From Pseudomonadota bacterium (lineage in GTDB: Bacteria > Desulfobacterota > Desulfovibrionia > Desulfovibrionales > Desulfomicrobiaceae): a DNA stretch of 64,000 nt. Below the pieces are notes generated by a model. It was not told the DNA's origin, ran no database searches, and saw only the letters and a program-made list of their open reading frames with translations. The stretch is from assembly GCA_018902545.1 (NCBI GenBank), contig JAHIQM010000004.1, positions 250,882-314,881 on the forward strand, in the 5' to 3' direction. This document shows positions 7,229-16,646 of the stretch, one piece after another (within the stretch, counting starts at the first letter, position 1; the number at the start of each line of letters is the position of its first letter). A program made the translations under genes and the position numbers.

Positions 7229-8530
7229 ATGCTTTACGACGTGTCGAACGAAACCATGCCCCGGGAGGAGCTGGAGGCCTTGCAGCTGCGGCGGCTCAAG
7301 GCCATGGTCGAAAAGGTCTACTACAACGTGCCCTTCTACCAGAACAGGTTCAACGAGATGGGCATCCGGCCGGAGCAGTTTCGCTCCCTGGACGACCTCA
7401 AGTACCTGCCCTTCACCGAAAAGCAGGACCTGCGCAGCAACTACCCCTTCGGTCTCTTCGCCGTGCCCCGCGACAACGTTGTGCGCGTGCATGCTTCCTC
7501 TGGCACCACAGGCACGGCCACGGTGGTGGGCTACACCCAGCGTGACGTGAACACCTGGGCCGATCTCATGGCCCGCTCGCTCATGTGCGCCGGAGCCAGC
7601 CGCCGCGACATCGTGCATAACGCCTACGGTTACGGACTCTTCACCGGGGGCCTTGGTATGCACTACGGCGTGGAGCGCCTTGGCGCGACCATCCTGCCCA
7701 TCTCCGGCGGCGGGACCCGGCGTCAGGTCATGCTCATGCGCGACTTCTGCTCGACCATCCTGTGCAGCACACCGTCCTACGCCCTGTTCCTGTACGAATC
7801 CATCATCGCCGCCGGCATGAGCATCGACGACCTGAAGCTGCACACGGGCATCTTCGGGGCTGAGCCGTGGAGCGAGAAGATGCGCGCCGAGATCGAATCC
7901 AAGCTGCGCATCAAGGCCCTCGACATCTACGGCCTGTCCGAGATCATGGGTCCGGGCGTGGGAATGGAATGCTGCGACGCCCAGGACGGCCTGCATATCT
8001 GGGAAGACCACTTCCTCATCGAGATCATCGACCCCGACACGGGCGAGCAGATGCCGCTTGGCGAATCCGGGGAACTGGTCATCACCACCCTCACCAAGGA
8101 AGCCCAGCCGCTGATCCGCTACCGCACCCGCGACATCACGCGCATCGAGGCCATCCCCTGCCGCTGCGGCCGCACGCACCGGCGCATCTCGCGCATCCAG
8201 GGCCGCAGCGACGACATGCTCATCATCCGCGGCGTCAATGTCTTCCCGCAGCAGATCGAGAGCATCCTGCTTGAAAACCAGGGCGTGGCCCCGCATTACC
8301 AGCTTATCCTGACCCGCCAGGGCAGCCTCGACATGCTTGAGGTCAAGGTCGAAGTGGACGAAAAGCTCTTCTCCGACGAGATCAGGCATTTACAGCGTAT
8401 CGAAGCCAAGATACAAAAAAATATCAAGGAATTCCTGGGCGTCACAGCCAAGGTGACCCTGTCCGAACCGCAGAGCATCGAACGCTCCGAAGGAAAGGCC
8501 AAACGCATCATCGACCTGCGCAACTCGTAA
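7229..8530 (+). CDS. paaK: Phenylacetate-CoA ligase family protein
   Basis: ATP-dependent aryl-CoA ligase (ANL superfamily), 433 residues, AMP-forming. The phosphate-binding loop [12 protein letters not shown] is at about residues 89-100; the AMP-binding [11 protein letters not shown] and the hinge region [14 protein letters not shown] follow in the expected order. In strict anaerobes such enzymes activate aryl acids from aromatic amino acid fermentation. TGGAG lies 9 bases before the ATG. The ACT gene follows 46 bases downstream, a conserved pairing in sulfate reducers that suggests regulation by, or sensing of, an amino acid. Confidence 0.94.
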   Translation: MLYDVSNETMPREELEALQLRRLKAMVEKVYYNVPFYQNRFNEMGIRPEQFRSLDDLKYLPFTEKQDLRSNYPFGLFAVPRDNVVRVHASSGTTGTATVVGYTQRDVNTWADLMARSLMCAGASRRDIVHNAYGYGLFTGGLGMHYGVERLGATILPISGGGTRRQVMLMRDFCSTILCSTPSYALFLYESIIAAGMSIDDLKLHTGIFGAEPWSEKMRAEIESKLRIKALDIYGLSEIMGPGVGMECCDAQDGLHIWEDHFLIEIIDPDTGEQMPLGESGELVITTLTKEAQPLIRYRTRDITRIEAIPCRCGRTHRRISRIQGRSDDMLIIRGVNVFPQQIESILLENQGVAPHYQLILTRQGSLDMLEVKVEVDEKLFSDEIRHLQRIEAKIQKNIKEFLGVTAKVTLSEPQSIERSEGKAKRIIDLRNS

Positions 8531-8576
8531 ACAAGGGACCGGCGCCCCGCGCCCCCACCCCAGACCGGGAGGAACC

Positions 8577-9008
8577 ATGAAAGTAGAACAGATTTCCGTT
8601 TTTCTGGAAAACAGAGCTGGCCGTCTGGCCGAAGTGACCAAGACCCTGGCCGATAACCAGATCAATATCCGCGCCCTGTCCCTGGCCGACACCTCCGATT
8701 TCGGTATCCTGCGTCTCATCGTGACCGACAACGAAAAGGCCAAGGACGCGCTGAAGGCCAAGGGCTTCACCGTGGGCCGCACCAATGTCGTGGCCGCCGA
8801 GGTGGGCGACAAGCCCGGCGGGCTGCACACCATCCTGGAGATGCTCAACGCGGGCGGGGTGAACGTCGAATACATGTACGCCTTCGTAACCCAGAGCGGC
8901 CGCAACGCCATCCTCATCTTCCGCTTCGACCGCACGGACCAGGCCATCGAGGTGCTGCAGAAGAACAATGTGCGTATCCTCTCCGGAGACGAACTCTACA
9001 CCCTCTAA
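8577..9008 (+). CDS. Tandem ACT-domain protein
   Basis: 143-residue cytoplasmic protein made of two ACT domains (residues about 3-68 and 72-141), each with the beta-alpha-beta start ([40 protein letters not shown]). No catalytic domain is attached. ACT pairs bind amino acids, and stand-alone versions next to paaK are likely ligand sensors or regulatory subunits for the ligase. GGGAGG precedes the ATG at good spacing, and a terminator follows, so paaK and this gene form a two-gene operon. Confidence 0.9.
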   Translation: MKVEQISVFLENRAGRLAEVTKTLADNQINIRALSLADTSDFGILRLIVTDNEKAKDALKAKGFTVGRTNVVAAEVGDKPGGLHTILEMLNAGGVNVEYMYAFVTQSGRNAILIFRFDRTDQAIEVLQKNNVRILSGDELYTL

Positions 9009-9058
9009 GAGCCGGAACCATTCCCGCCCGAGCGGGACAGGCTTCGCATGCAACCCCG

Positions 9059-9085
9059 GCCCTCGTCCCGCGACGGGGGCTTTTT
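9059..9085 (+). terminator. Terminator of the paaK-ACT operon
   Basis: Stem GCCCTCGTC / GACGGGGGC (one G-U) with loop CCGC and a T5 tract, about 50 bases after the ACT gene stop. Confidence 0.88.
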
Positions 9086-9187
9086 CGTTCCAGGATACAA
9101 CGTGCCGACAGCCATTCCCATTCGCCCCCGCTTGCGGCCGAACGGTGCCCGGCCCCAGCCGAGGCGCGCAGGCACGGCGAAACAGTC

Positions 9188-10081
9188 ATGACCCACGCAC
9201 AGCCCCCCCGCTTCCAGCGCATCTATGTAGAGATCACCAACATCTGCAACCTGCGCTGCGATTTCTGCGTCGAGACCGCCAGGCCTGCCGCGAGCATGAA
9301 CCCGGCCTTCTTTAAACGCGTGCTGGAGCAGATCGCCCCGTTGACCGGTCAGATCTGTCTGCATGTATTGGGTGAACCGCTTCTGCACCCGCACTTAGAT
9401 ACGATCATGGACCTCTGCGCGGCGGCCGGGCTACAGGTCAACCTGACCACCAACGCCACGCTCCTTTCCGGCAAGGCGGACCTGCTGCTGCAGGCCAAAG
9501 CCTTGCGCCAGGTCAACTTCTCCATGCAGTCCCTGCGCCGCGGCGAACGTCTCGACACAGACACCCTGGAGGCGATCCTTGAATTCAGCCGCCGCGCGGA
9601 GCGCCTTAAGCCCGATCTCTACCTCAATTACAGGCTCTGGACCTTGCAAAATCTGCATTCTTCTGCGGACGGCGGGTTCAATGCGGCAATCCAGAGAAGC
9701 ATCGCGGCGGGCCTTGACTGTGAAATCCCGCCCCTGCCACCGGGGCGCAAGAGCCTTAAACTCAGGGGCCGCGCCTATCTGCACATGGACACGGTCTTTG
9801 CCTGGCCCGGAGACCTGGGCACAAAGGAACGGACGAGCGGATTCTGTCACGCCCTGTCCACCCACTGCGCGGTCCTGGCCGACGGCACGGTCTGTCCGTG
9901 CTGCCTTGACGCCGACGGCCGCCTCGCACTCGGCAACATCCACGACACCCCCCTTAATGCCATTCTGGATTCGCCCAGGGGCCGCGCCATGGCCGATGGC
10001 TTTGCGGCCGGGCGACTGGTGGAGGAGGTCTGCCGCCACTGCACCTATTGCCGCAGATTCAAAAGCAGGGCACAACGCTGA
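9188..10081 (+). CDS. Radical SAM/SPASM domain protein
   Basis: 297-residue radical SAM protein. The 4Fe-4S motif CNLRCDFC (CxxxCxxC) sits near residue 19 after EITNI, followed by a GEPLLHP motif. The C-terminal SPASM-like region has ADGTVCPCCLDADGRLALGNI and a final CRHCTYC, likely ligands for an auxiliary cluster. The family includes peptide and protein maturases, but no small precursor gene is visible beside it, so the substrate is unknown. It overlaps the upstream-open frame of nudC and is probably cotranscribed with it. Confidence 0.88.
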   Translation: MTHAQPPRFQRIYVEITNICNLRCDFCVETARPAASMNPAFFKRVLEQIAPLTGQICLHVLGEPLLHPHLDTIMDLCAAAGLQVNLTTNATLLSGKADLLLQAKALRQVNFSMQSLRRGERLDTDTLEAILEFSRRAERLKPDLYLNYRLWTLQNLHSSADGGFNAAIQRSIAAGLDCEIPPLPPGRKSLKLRGRAYLHMDTVFAWPGDLGTKERTSGFCHALSTHCAVLADGTVCPCCLDADGRLALGNIHDTPLNAILDSPRGRAMADGFAAGRLVEEVCRHCTYCRRFKSRAQR

Positions 10082-10125
10082 ACAACACCCGCGCAAACCG
10101 CGTACGCCAAGCCTCCGAGGCATTT

Positions 10126-11064
10126 ATGGACCATTACTCCCGTTCCGCCCGGAACACCTTCTCCGGCCTGATCCTCAGCCGCAAGCTCCCGCCCGATGTC
10201 CCGGACTTTGGGCAGACCTCGAGTCGCGCCCTGTACGTCGTGGTCAGGGGAGACGAAGTCCTTTTCGATGCGACGCAAAGCGAACCGCTCCTGCTCGCCC
10301 AGAACATGCTCGGCGGATGTGACCAGGACCACCTGCAGGCCATGCTTCTGGGCGACGACGGGCGGCACTGCTATTTCGCCGTCAACATCGACCGCCTGCC
10401 GTCCGGCACGGCCAGCTGTCTTGGCAGCCTTGGCACCTTTGTGCCCCTGCGCCGCCACGCGGCGGCGATGCCCAGCCAACTCGCCGCCCTGCTCGGCTAT
10501 GCCCGCGCCGCCGCAGGTTGGCACAGCCTGGCGCGCTTCTGCAGCCTGTGCGGGCACCCCACCGCGCCCAAACCAGGAGCCCTGGCGCAGACATGCACCA
10601 ACCCCGACTGCGGGGCGCAACATTTCCCGCGCGTCAACCCGGCCATGATCGTGCTCGTGCATCATGCGGACGCACACGGCGAACGCTGCCTGCTTGGCCG
10701 TCAGTCCACCTGGAATCCACGGGTCTACTCGGCCCTGTCCGGCTACGTGGAACCCGGGGAGAGCGCCGAGGACGCGGTCCTGCGCGAAGTCATGGAGGAG
10801 ACCGGCATCAAAGTAGATGACGTGCGCTACTTCTCGTCGCAGCCCTGGCCGTTTTCCGACTCGCTCATGCTCGGCTTCCACGCCCGCGCCATCAACACCG
10901 AGATTTACCTCGACGTGACAGAACTTGAGGACGCCCGCTGGTTTTCACGCCACGAAATCCCCAGCCTGCTGGACTCGGGCGAATTGGTCCTGCCCTCGGC
11001 CGAGACTATCGCCCGCCATCTCTTCGACGCCTGGTACTCCCACGACTACACGGACCGGGGCTGA
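10126..11064 (+). CDS. nudC: NAD(+) diphosphatase / NADH pyrophosphatase (Nudix)
   Basis: 312-residue NudC-type enzyme that splits NAD(H) to NMN(H) and AMP and can remove NAD caps from RNA. The zinc ribbon (CSLCGHP..CTNPDCG, about residues 139-165) precedes the Nudix box (GYVEPGESAEDAVLREV then MEETG, about 206-228), and the NudC-specific SQPWPF signature follows the box. The start at 10126 is chosen for GAGG 5 bases upstream. The N-terminal half is poorly conserved, as usual in the family. Confidence 0.93.
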   Translation: MDHYSRSARNTFSGLILSRKLPPDVPDFGQTSSRALYVVVRGDEVLFDATQSEPLLLAQNMLGGCDQDHLQAMLLGDDGRHCYFAVNIDRLPSGTASCLGSLGTFVPLRRHAAAMPSQLAALLGYARAAAGWHSLARFCSLCGHPTAPKPGALAQTCTNPDCGAQHFPRVNPAMIVLVHHADAHGERCLLGRQSTWNPRVYSALSGYVEPGESAEDAVLREVMEETGIKVDDVRYFSSQPWPFSDSLMLGFHARAINTEIYLDVTELEDARWFSRHEIPSLLDSGELVLPSAETIARHLFDAWYSHDYTDRG

Positions 11065-11204
11065 AGCTATACCGACCGTTTCAGTCGCAGGCTCCGGACG
11101 CAGCCCCACCTGCCAATGGCTCGTCGTTGCATGACCCCGGCAAGTATGCTTAAACATGGGCACGCCATTTGCCTGATCCGAAAACACGACCACGGGAGAA
11201 GACC

Positions 11205-12320
11205 ATGGGTAAGAAACTAGTTCTGGCCGGGGGCGGCCATGCGCATATGACCATCCTGGCCCACATGCGGGATCTGGTCCGGGAGGGCCACGAAGTCACC
11301 GTGGTCCAGCCATCCGATTTTCATTACTATTCCGGCATGGGCCCGGGCATGCTCGGCACGACCTACACGCCGTCCGAAATCCGCTTCGCGACCCGCTATG
11401 TGGTCGAGGGCATGGGCGGGAGCTTCATACGGGACAAAGTCGTGCGCATAGACGCCGCCCAGCGCCAGGTCATTCTGGCTTCCGGCCAGGTCCTGGACTA
11501 TGATGTACTGTCCTGCAACGCGGGCAGCTTTATCCCCTTTGACAACATCCACGGCGACACATCGAACGTCTTCACGGTCAAGCCCATCGAGCGTCTGCAG
11601 GAAGCGCAGCGGGCCGTCATCTCCCTCTGCGCGACCCGCACCAGGCCCCATGTGGCCGTGGTCGGAGGAGGGCCGGCCGCCCTGGAAATCGCGGGCAACG
11701 TGCGTAAGCTCGCCAAGCTGCGCGGACGCCACGAGCCACGCATCACCATCTTCGCCGGTCGGCAACTGCTCAGCCGTTTTCCGGAAAGAATAGGAAAAAT
11801 GACCAGGGAATCCTTTGCCAGCCAGGACATCACCATCAATGAAGACGGGTACGTCGACGAAATCCGTAACGGGGTCATCGTCCAGGGCGAAAGGCACCAC
11901 CACCCGGACCTCATCTTCGTGGCCACGGGCGTCAAACCCTCGCGCCTGTTCGCCGACTCCGGCCTGCCCACCGGGGTCACGGGCGGACTCTTGGTCAACG
12001 AGTATCTGCAAAGCGTGCAGCATCCGGAAATCTTCGGCGGCGGCGACTGCATCGACTTCGAGCCAAGCCCGCTGGACAAGGTCGGGGTCTACGCCGTGCG
12101 CCAGAACCCGGTCCTGCTGCGCAACGTGCGCGCCGGGCTGAACGGGACCAGGCTGCAGCGTTTCGACCCCGGCGGAAAGTATCTGCTGCTCTTTAATATG
12201 GGCGATGACACGGCCATTTTCAGCAAGGGGCCGATCATTTTCCGTAATTGGCTGGGATTCCTGCTTAAAGACTTCATTGACCGGCGTTTCATGCGTCACT
12301 TCCAGGCCCTTGAACGCTGA
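11205..12320 (+). CDS. FAD-dependent pyridine nucleotide-disulfide oxidoreductase (SelD-fusion/NDH-2 type)
   Basis: 371-residue flavoprotein. The N-terminal FAD motif is KLVLAGGGHAHMTIL; YYSGMGPGMLGTTYTPSE and LSCNAGSF follow, and a second Rossmann motif VAVVGGGPAALEIAGN binds NAD(P)H. The GGGHAH and YSGM patterns match the NADH-dehydrogenase-like domain that is fused to selenophosphate synthetase (SelD) in many bacteria, more than respiratory NDH-2. The gene leads a tightly overlapping operon with an ABC importer. Start at 11205 from GGGAGAAGACC upstream. A link to selenium handling is inference; the reaction is unknown. Confidence 0.82.
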   Translation: MGKKLVLAGGGHAHMTILAHMRDLVREGHEVTVVQPSDFHYYSGMGPGMLGTTYTPSEIRFATRYVVEGMGGSFIRDKVVRIDAAQRQVILASGQVLDYDVLSCNAGSFIPFDNIHGDTSNVFTVKPIERLQEAQRAVISLCATRTRPHVAVVGGGPAALEIAGNVRKLAKLRGRHEPRITIFAGRQLLSRFPERIGKMTRESFASQDITINEDGYVDEIRNGVIVQGERHHHPDLIFVATGVKPSRLFADSGLPTGVTGGLLVNEYLQSVQHPEIFGGGDCIDFEPSPLDKVGVYAVRQNPVLLRNVRAGLNGTRLQRFDPGGKYLLLFNMGDDTAIFSKGPIIFRNWLGFLLKDFIDRRFMRHFQALER

Positions 12321-13308
12321 GAGTCCCGGGCACGATCTGCTGCGGGTCAAGGGACTGGGCAAGCGTTTCGGCACGACCACGGTCTTCCATGACGTAAGCT
12401 TCGACGTGGCCCGGGGCAGTCTTGTCTCCCTGGTCGGCCCCTCGGGCGCGGGCAAGACCACGCTGCTCCACATCATCGCCGGTTTGCAGAAAGCCGACAG
12501 CGGGACGGTGAGCCGTTTTGACGGTGACGGGGACAGGCACCCCGCCATTCTCGTCTTTCAGGACTACGTGCTCTTCCCGAACATGACGGTGTTCCAGAAC
12601 ATCGCTTTTGGCCTCAAAGCCCGGGGGCTGTCCAAGGCCGCCATCCGCGACAAGGTCGCGCCCCTGCTTAACTATTTTCACCTTGAGGACCGGGCCGAGG
12701 CCTATCCGGCCCAGCTCTCGGGCGGGCAGAAGCAGCGCGTGGCCATCGCCCGGGCCATGATCCTTGAGCCATCGCTGCTCCTCCTCGACGAGCCCTTCGC
12801 CAACCTCGACCGCAACCTGAAAATGGAGACGGCCCTTTTTATCCGCTCCACCCAGCGCACCTTCGGCATCACCACGATCTGCGTGACCCACGACCTGCAG
12901 GAGGCCCTGGCCATGTCCGACCACATCGGGGTCATGCTCGGAGGCAAGCTGCGGCAGTTCGCCCCGCCGCTGGAGGTCTACCGAAGTCCCGTAGACATGG
13001 AGACGGCCCGCTTTCTGGGGCCGGTGAACACCATCACTGCGCCTCTGGCCCGGCTTCTGGGCCTTGAGATCTGTCGGCTTCGGCCCGAGGCCCTGCGCAT
13101 GGAACCGGACCCGGAAGGCCCCGGCATCATCATCGCCTCGCATTTCGCCGGGCACTACATGTCCTACACCGTCCGCATCCTGGACCAGGATCTCGCGGTC
13201 TACGCTCTGGAACCTTGGGCGCAGCCCGGGGACAGGGTGCGCATCCACATTTCAAACCAGTATCCGCCCATTTTTGGCGGTTCCTTCACGGAGGATTCAT
13301 GCGTGTGA
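12310..13308 (+). CDS. ABC transporter ATP-binding protein (YnjD-like)
   Basis: ABC ATPase of 332 residues if the TTG at 12310 is the start, which overlaps the previous stop by 11 bases. Walker A is GPSGAGKTT, the signature is LSGGQKQR and Walker B is LLLLDEPFANLD, followed by the H-loop VTHD. A C-terminal extension of about 110 residues resembles a TOBE-like regulatory domain. It supplies energy to the two permeases downstream. No ATG lies between the preceding stop and the conserved start of the domain, so a non-ATG start is required. Confidence 0.88.
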   Translation: MNAESPGHDLLRVKGLGKRFGTTTVFHDVSFDVARGSLVSLVGPSGAGKTTLLHIIAGLQKADSGTVSRFDGDGDRHPAILVFQDYVLFPNMTVFQNIAFGLKARGLSKAAIRDKVAPLLNYFHLEDRAEAYPAQLSGGQKQRVAIARAMILEPSLLLLDEPFANLDRNLKMETALFIRSTQRTFGITTICVTHDLQEALAMSDHIGVMLGGKLRQFAPPLEVYRSPVDMETARFLGPVNTITAPLARLLGLEICRLRPEALRMEPDPEGPGIIIASHFAGHYMSYTVRILDQDLAVYALEPWAQPGDRVRIHISNQYPPIFGGSFTEDSCV

Positions 13309-14513
13309 CATTTTTTCTTTCCCTCCTCTTCCTGGCCCTCACCGCCGGATGTTCCGATGCTCCACAGGAGGAGTCCGTGCTCCAGCAGGACTACGCGAGC
13401 CTGGAAAAGGCCGCGCGCGGCACGGAGGTGCGCTGGCACATGTGGGGCGGCAGCGCCCAGATCAACCAGTGGGTCGACACCTATGTGGCCGGAGAAATGA
13501 AGCGCCTGTACGACATAAACGTGGTGCGCGTGCCCATGGACGCGCCGGTCTTCGTCAACAAGCTCTTGACCGAAAAAGCGGCGAACAAGAACACAGGGAC
13601 CATGGACCTACTGTGGATCAACGGCGAAAACTTCAAGAACTCCATGCAGGCCGGGGTACTTTTCGGGCCCTTCACGGACAGGCTGCCGAACTTCGCGGCC
13701 TGGTACGACCCGCAAAAAGCGGCCCATGATTTCGGCTACCCCGTAGACGGCTTCGAGGCACCTTACGGCCGCGCCCAATTCGTCTTCGAGTTTGACACGG
13801 CGCGCACCGCAACTCCTCCCGCCGACATGGCCGAACTTGCGGAGTGGATAAAGGCCAATCCGGGGCGCTTCACCTATCCTCAGCCCCCGGACTTCACCGG
13901 CTCGGCCTTCCTGCGCCAGATCTTCTACGCCACCACCGGTGGCCACGAGCAGTACATGGACGGCATCAACCCCGAACTCTACGCCAAAAACGCCCCGCAG
14001 ACATTTGCCTGGCTGAGCGACATCAAGCCCTACCTGTGGCAGGAAGGTCGGACCTACCCCAAGGATGCGGCGGCGCTGGACACCCTCTTCGCGCGCGGCG
14101 AGATCGACATGGGCATGTCCTATCATCCGGCCCACGCGCAGATGAAGATCCTGGAAAAGACCTATCCCGATACGGTGCGGACCTTTGTCCTGGCCGAGGG
14201 GGCCATCTTCAACACCCATTTCACGGCCATCCCCTTCAATGCCCCGAACAAGGCTGGGGCCATGGTGCTGGCTAATTTCCTGATGAGCCCCGAAGCCCAG
14301 CTCTCCAAGTTCAGACCCGAAAACTGGGGCGACCTGCACGCCCTTGAGGTGCAAAAACTTGACGTAGCCCAGCGCGAGGCCTTTGACGCAGTGGATCTGG
14401 GAGAGGCCACCCTGGACGCGGGAACCCTGTCGGCGGTCGCTGTGCCGGAAATCCCGTCGGAATACCTGGAACTCCTTGAGCGGGACTGGGACAAATTCAT
14501 TCTCGGACACTAA
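13299..14513 (+). CDS. ABC transporter substrate-binding lipoprotein (YnjB-like)
   Basis: 404-residue extracytoplasmic binding protein with a lipoprotein signal (MRVTFFLSLLFLALTAGC, lipobox LTAGC). The region MWGGSAQINQWVDTYV with LLWINGENFKN resembles the YnjB family of the uncharacterised YnjBCD importer. CGGAGG precedes the ATG, which overlaps the ATPase stop by 10 bases. The ligand of the family is not established; the neighbouring flavoprotein hints at a redox-active or selenium/sulfur compound (inference). Confidence 0.85.
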   Translation: MRVTFFLSLLFLALTAGCSDAPQEESVLQQDYASLEKAARGTEVRWHMWGGSAQINQWVDTYVAGEMKRLYDINVVRVPMDAPVFVNKLLTEKAANKNTGTMDLLWINGENFKNSMQAGVLFGPFTDRLPNFAAWYDPQKAAHDFGYPVDGFEAPYGRAQFVFEFDTARTATPPADMAELAEWIKANPGRFTYPQPPDFTGSAFLRQIFYATTGGHEQYMDGINPELYAKNAPQTFAWLSDIKPYLWQEGRTYPKDAAALDTLFARGEIDMGMSYHPAHAQMKILEKTYPDTVRTFVLAEGAIFNTHFTAIPFNAPNKAGAMVLANFLMSPEAQLSKFRPENWGDLHALEVQKLDVAQREAFDAVDLGEATLDAGTLSAVAVPEIPSEYLELLERDWDKFILGH

Positions 14514-15377
14514 ATGCGGCGCAATGTCATTCTGGGCCTCGCGCCCCTGCTGCTGCCCTACTGCGCTCTGTTCTGCGCGGGATTAACCCTGACCCTGGCC
14601 CAGAGCATGGGCCTTTTCCTGCCGCTGGGGCCAGGGGAAGCCACTTTGGAGTACTATCAGGCCCTGACCCGGGATCAAGGCTTGGGACTATCCCTGCGCC
14701 TGTCCCTGTTCGTCGCCTTTTTCTCGGCGGCCGGCTCGGTCCTGGGCGGCACCGTCCTGGCACTGGCCCTGTGGCGCATGCCTCCCGGCCTGCGCAGGGT
14801 GGGCGTGGTCTCCAAGATCGGTCTCATCCTGCCCCATGTGGCGGTGGCGTTCCTGGTCCTGCTGATGCTCAGCCAGACAGGCCTCGTGTCCTCGGCCCTT
14901 TTTCAGCTTGGCCTCATCTCTACGCCGGAGGAATTCCCGAACATCTTGCACACGGGCAGCGGCCTGGGCATGATCCTGGCCTTTCTGCTCAAGGGCGTGC
15001 CCTTTGCCCTGCTGTTGATCGGAGCCGTACTCTTCGGCTTTGACATCCGGCTGATTCAGACCGCGCGCATGCTCGGGGCCGGGCCCTTGCGCACCTTCTG
15101 GTCCGTGACCCTGCCGCGCCTGCTGCCGGCCATGCACAGCGCCTTCATCATCCTCTTCCTGTACGCCTTTGGCTCCTTTGACATCCCATTTGTACTCGGG
15201 GAATCGCACCCCGGCATGCTCTCCATCCGGGTCTTCGACATCTTCTTCCACCGGGACCTCAGCCAGCGTCCCCAGGCCATGGCCATACTGACGGTCATGT
15301 TCGTCTTTGCCGCCGTCTTCGCCATGCTCTACAATCGCTTCGCGGCCTATATGGACGCTTGGAGGCGCAAGCTATGA
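14514..15377 (+). CDS. ABC transporter permease (YnjC-like, first half)
   Basis: 287-residue inner-membrane permease with six predicted helices and an EAA-type loop (AGPLRTFWSVTLPRLLPA). Its ATG directly follows the stop codon of the binding-protein gene without a spacer, so it relies on translational coupling. In Escherichia coli the YnjC permease is one long fused protein; here the two halves are separate genes. Confidence 0.88.
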   Translation: MRRNVILGLAPLLLPYCALFCAGLTLTLAQSMGLFLPLGPGEATLEYYQALTRDQGLGLSLRLSLFVAFFSAAGSVLGGTVLALALWRMPPGLRRVGVVSKIGLILPHVAVAFLVLLMLSQTGLVSSALFQLGLISTPEEFPNILHTGSGLGMILAFLLKGVPFALLLIGAVLFGFDIRLIQTARMLGAGPLRTFWSVTLPRLLPAMHSAFIILFLYAFGSFDIPFVLGESHPGMLSIRVFDIFFHRDLSQRPQAMAILTVMFVFAAVFAMLYNRFAAYMDAWRRKL

Positions 15378-16156
15378 GACACGCACCGACCATGCTGGTT
15401 CTGGCCTTCTTGTTCCTGCTGCCGGTGCTCGTGCTGATCCTGCAGGCCGGAGCGCCGGGGTGGCGCTACCCGGAACTGTGGCCCGAGCTTGGCTTGGACG
15501 GGGTCCGCTTTCTCGCCACCAGGCCCGGCCCGTTCCTGACGGCACTTACCGGGTCGCTGGGCTATTCCCTGGCCACGGTGGTCCTGACCCTCTCTATGAC
15601 CATCCTGCCCGCCAAGGCCCTGGCTTACTCGTCCTTTCGCGGCAAGACTCTGCTCGAAGGACTGCTCCTGCTCCCGGCCCTGGTTCCGGCCATGACCTTC
15701 TCCATGGGTCTGCATTTCATCTTCATCAAGATCGGCCTGGCCGACACCGCGCCCGGCGTGATTCTGGTCCTGTCGATGATCAGCTACCCGTACATGCTAC
15801 GCGCCCTGACCACGGGCTACACCCTCATGGGCCGCGAGTACGAAATCTGCGCCCGAAATCTGGGCGCGTCGAAATGGCGTGTATTCCTGGAAGTTGAGCT
15901 GCCGCAACTCCTCCCGGCCATGGCGGCGGGCGGAAGCGTGGTCTTTCTGGTGGCGTTTTCCGAATATTTCCTGGTCTTTCTCATCGGAGGCGGAAGCGTC
16001 GCGTCCTTCACGGGCTATCTCTTCCCGCTCATCACCTCCTCCAACCGGGGCCTCGGGGCACTGGTCACCCTGGTCTTCCTGGCCGTGCCCATCGCACTCT
16101 TCATCGTGCTGGAACTGGGACTGTACCGGTACCACCGCAAGCGGCGGATGCGGTAG
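15374..16156 (+). CDS. ABC transporter permease (YnjC-like, second half)
   Basis: 260-residue inner-membrane permease with six predicted helices and an EAA loop (ARNLGASKWRVFLEVELPQL). The ATG at 15374 overlaps the previous stop (ATGA) and is preceded by TGGAGG; a TTG at 15359 is less likely. It ends with a basic tail (YHRKRRMR). It closes the five-gene operon that begins with the flavoprotein at 11205. Confidence 0.88.
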   Translation: MRHAPTMLVLAFLFLLPVLVLILQAGAPGWRYPELWPELGLDGVRFLATRPGPFLTALTGSLGYSLATVVLTLSMTILPAKALAYSSFRGKTLLEGLLLLPALVPAMTFSMGLHFIFIKIGLADTAPGVILVLSMISYPYMLRALTTGYTLMGREYEICARNLGASKWRVFLEVELPQLLPAMAAGGSVVFLVAFSEYFLVFLIGGGSVASFTGYLFPLITSSNRGLGALVTLVFLAVPIALFIVLELGLYRYHRKRRMR

Positions 16157-16646
16157 GCGGTTTGCAGCCTTCCCGTTTAATTCAATGATGGAGATAGGAT
16201 TCTCAGACAAGGAGGCTGAGATAATGATTTCAGGAGGCCTGCAGCACATTTCGGAGGTAATTATACTTCATTTTAAAATTGAATTATAATTCCAAGATGG
16301 TGTGATTAGATTAAGGCCACCAAAAAACAAGGATCTGCGCCAGACGAAACAGCTCACCGAACTACTCATGAATGATGACGAGGACTGACTGCTCAAGGCT
16401 TACAAGGACAACAAGGGTCGGGGAACCAAATAGAATACGTATTTCAAATAAAGGTTAGGGCACTGAGCAATACGGAGATTAAAGCAAGTCTTGCCGAAAT
16501 CTGTGATGAATATTGGGATTATTCGATCTGTAATCGTCGTGCTATGTGGCGGAATCAGCTGAACGTTTAAGAGAGAGTCACAAAACCCAACCTCTTTTTC
16601 CTACTCTCTCACACCGTGTCCATATATAGGTGGCCTTCTGACTTCT
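16157..16646. other. AT-rich intergenic stretch at the left edge of the accessory island
   Basis: No convincing gene. Base composition changes sharply from the GC-rich permease gene to AT-rich sequence. A decayed-looking frame at about 16310-16431 contains an internal TGA and may be the tail of a lost gene. An inverted repeat GAGAGAGT / ACTCTCTC (16571-16578 and 16603-16610) lies just beyond the 3' end of the large minus-strand gene and could help end its transcript. Confidence 0.5.

Noticed and set aside
11217..12548. 443-codon minus-strand frame opposite the flavoprotein
   Set aside because: Antisense shadow; no ribosome binding site or motif.
16310..16431. Plus-strand frame with internal TGA as another selenoprotein
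   Set aside because: The TGA context (acidic, no Cys-like motif) and lack of start, ribosome binding site and downstream hairpin fit a decayed gene end, not recoding.
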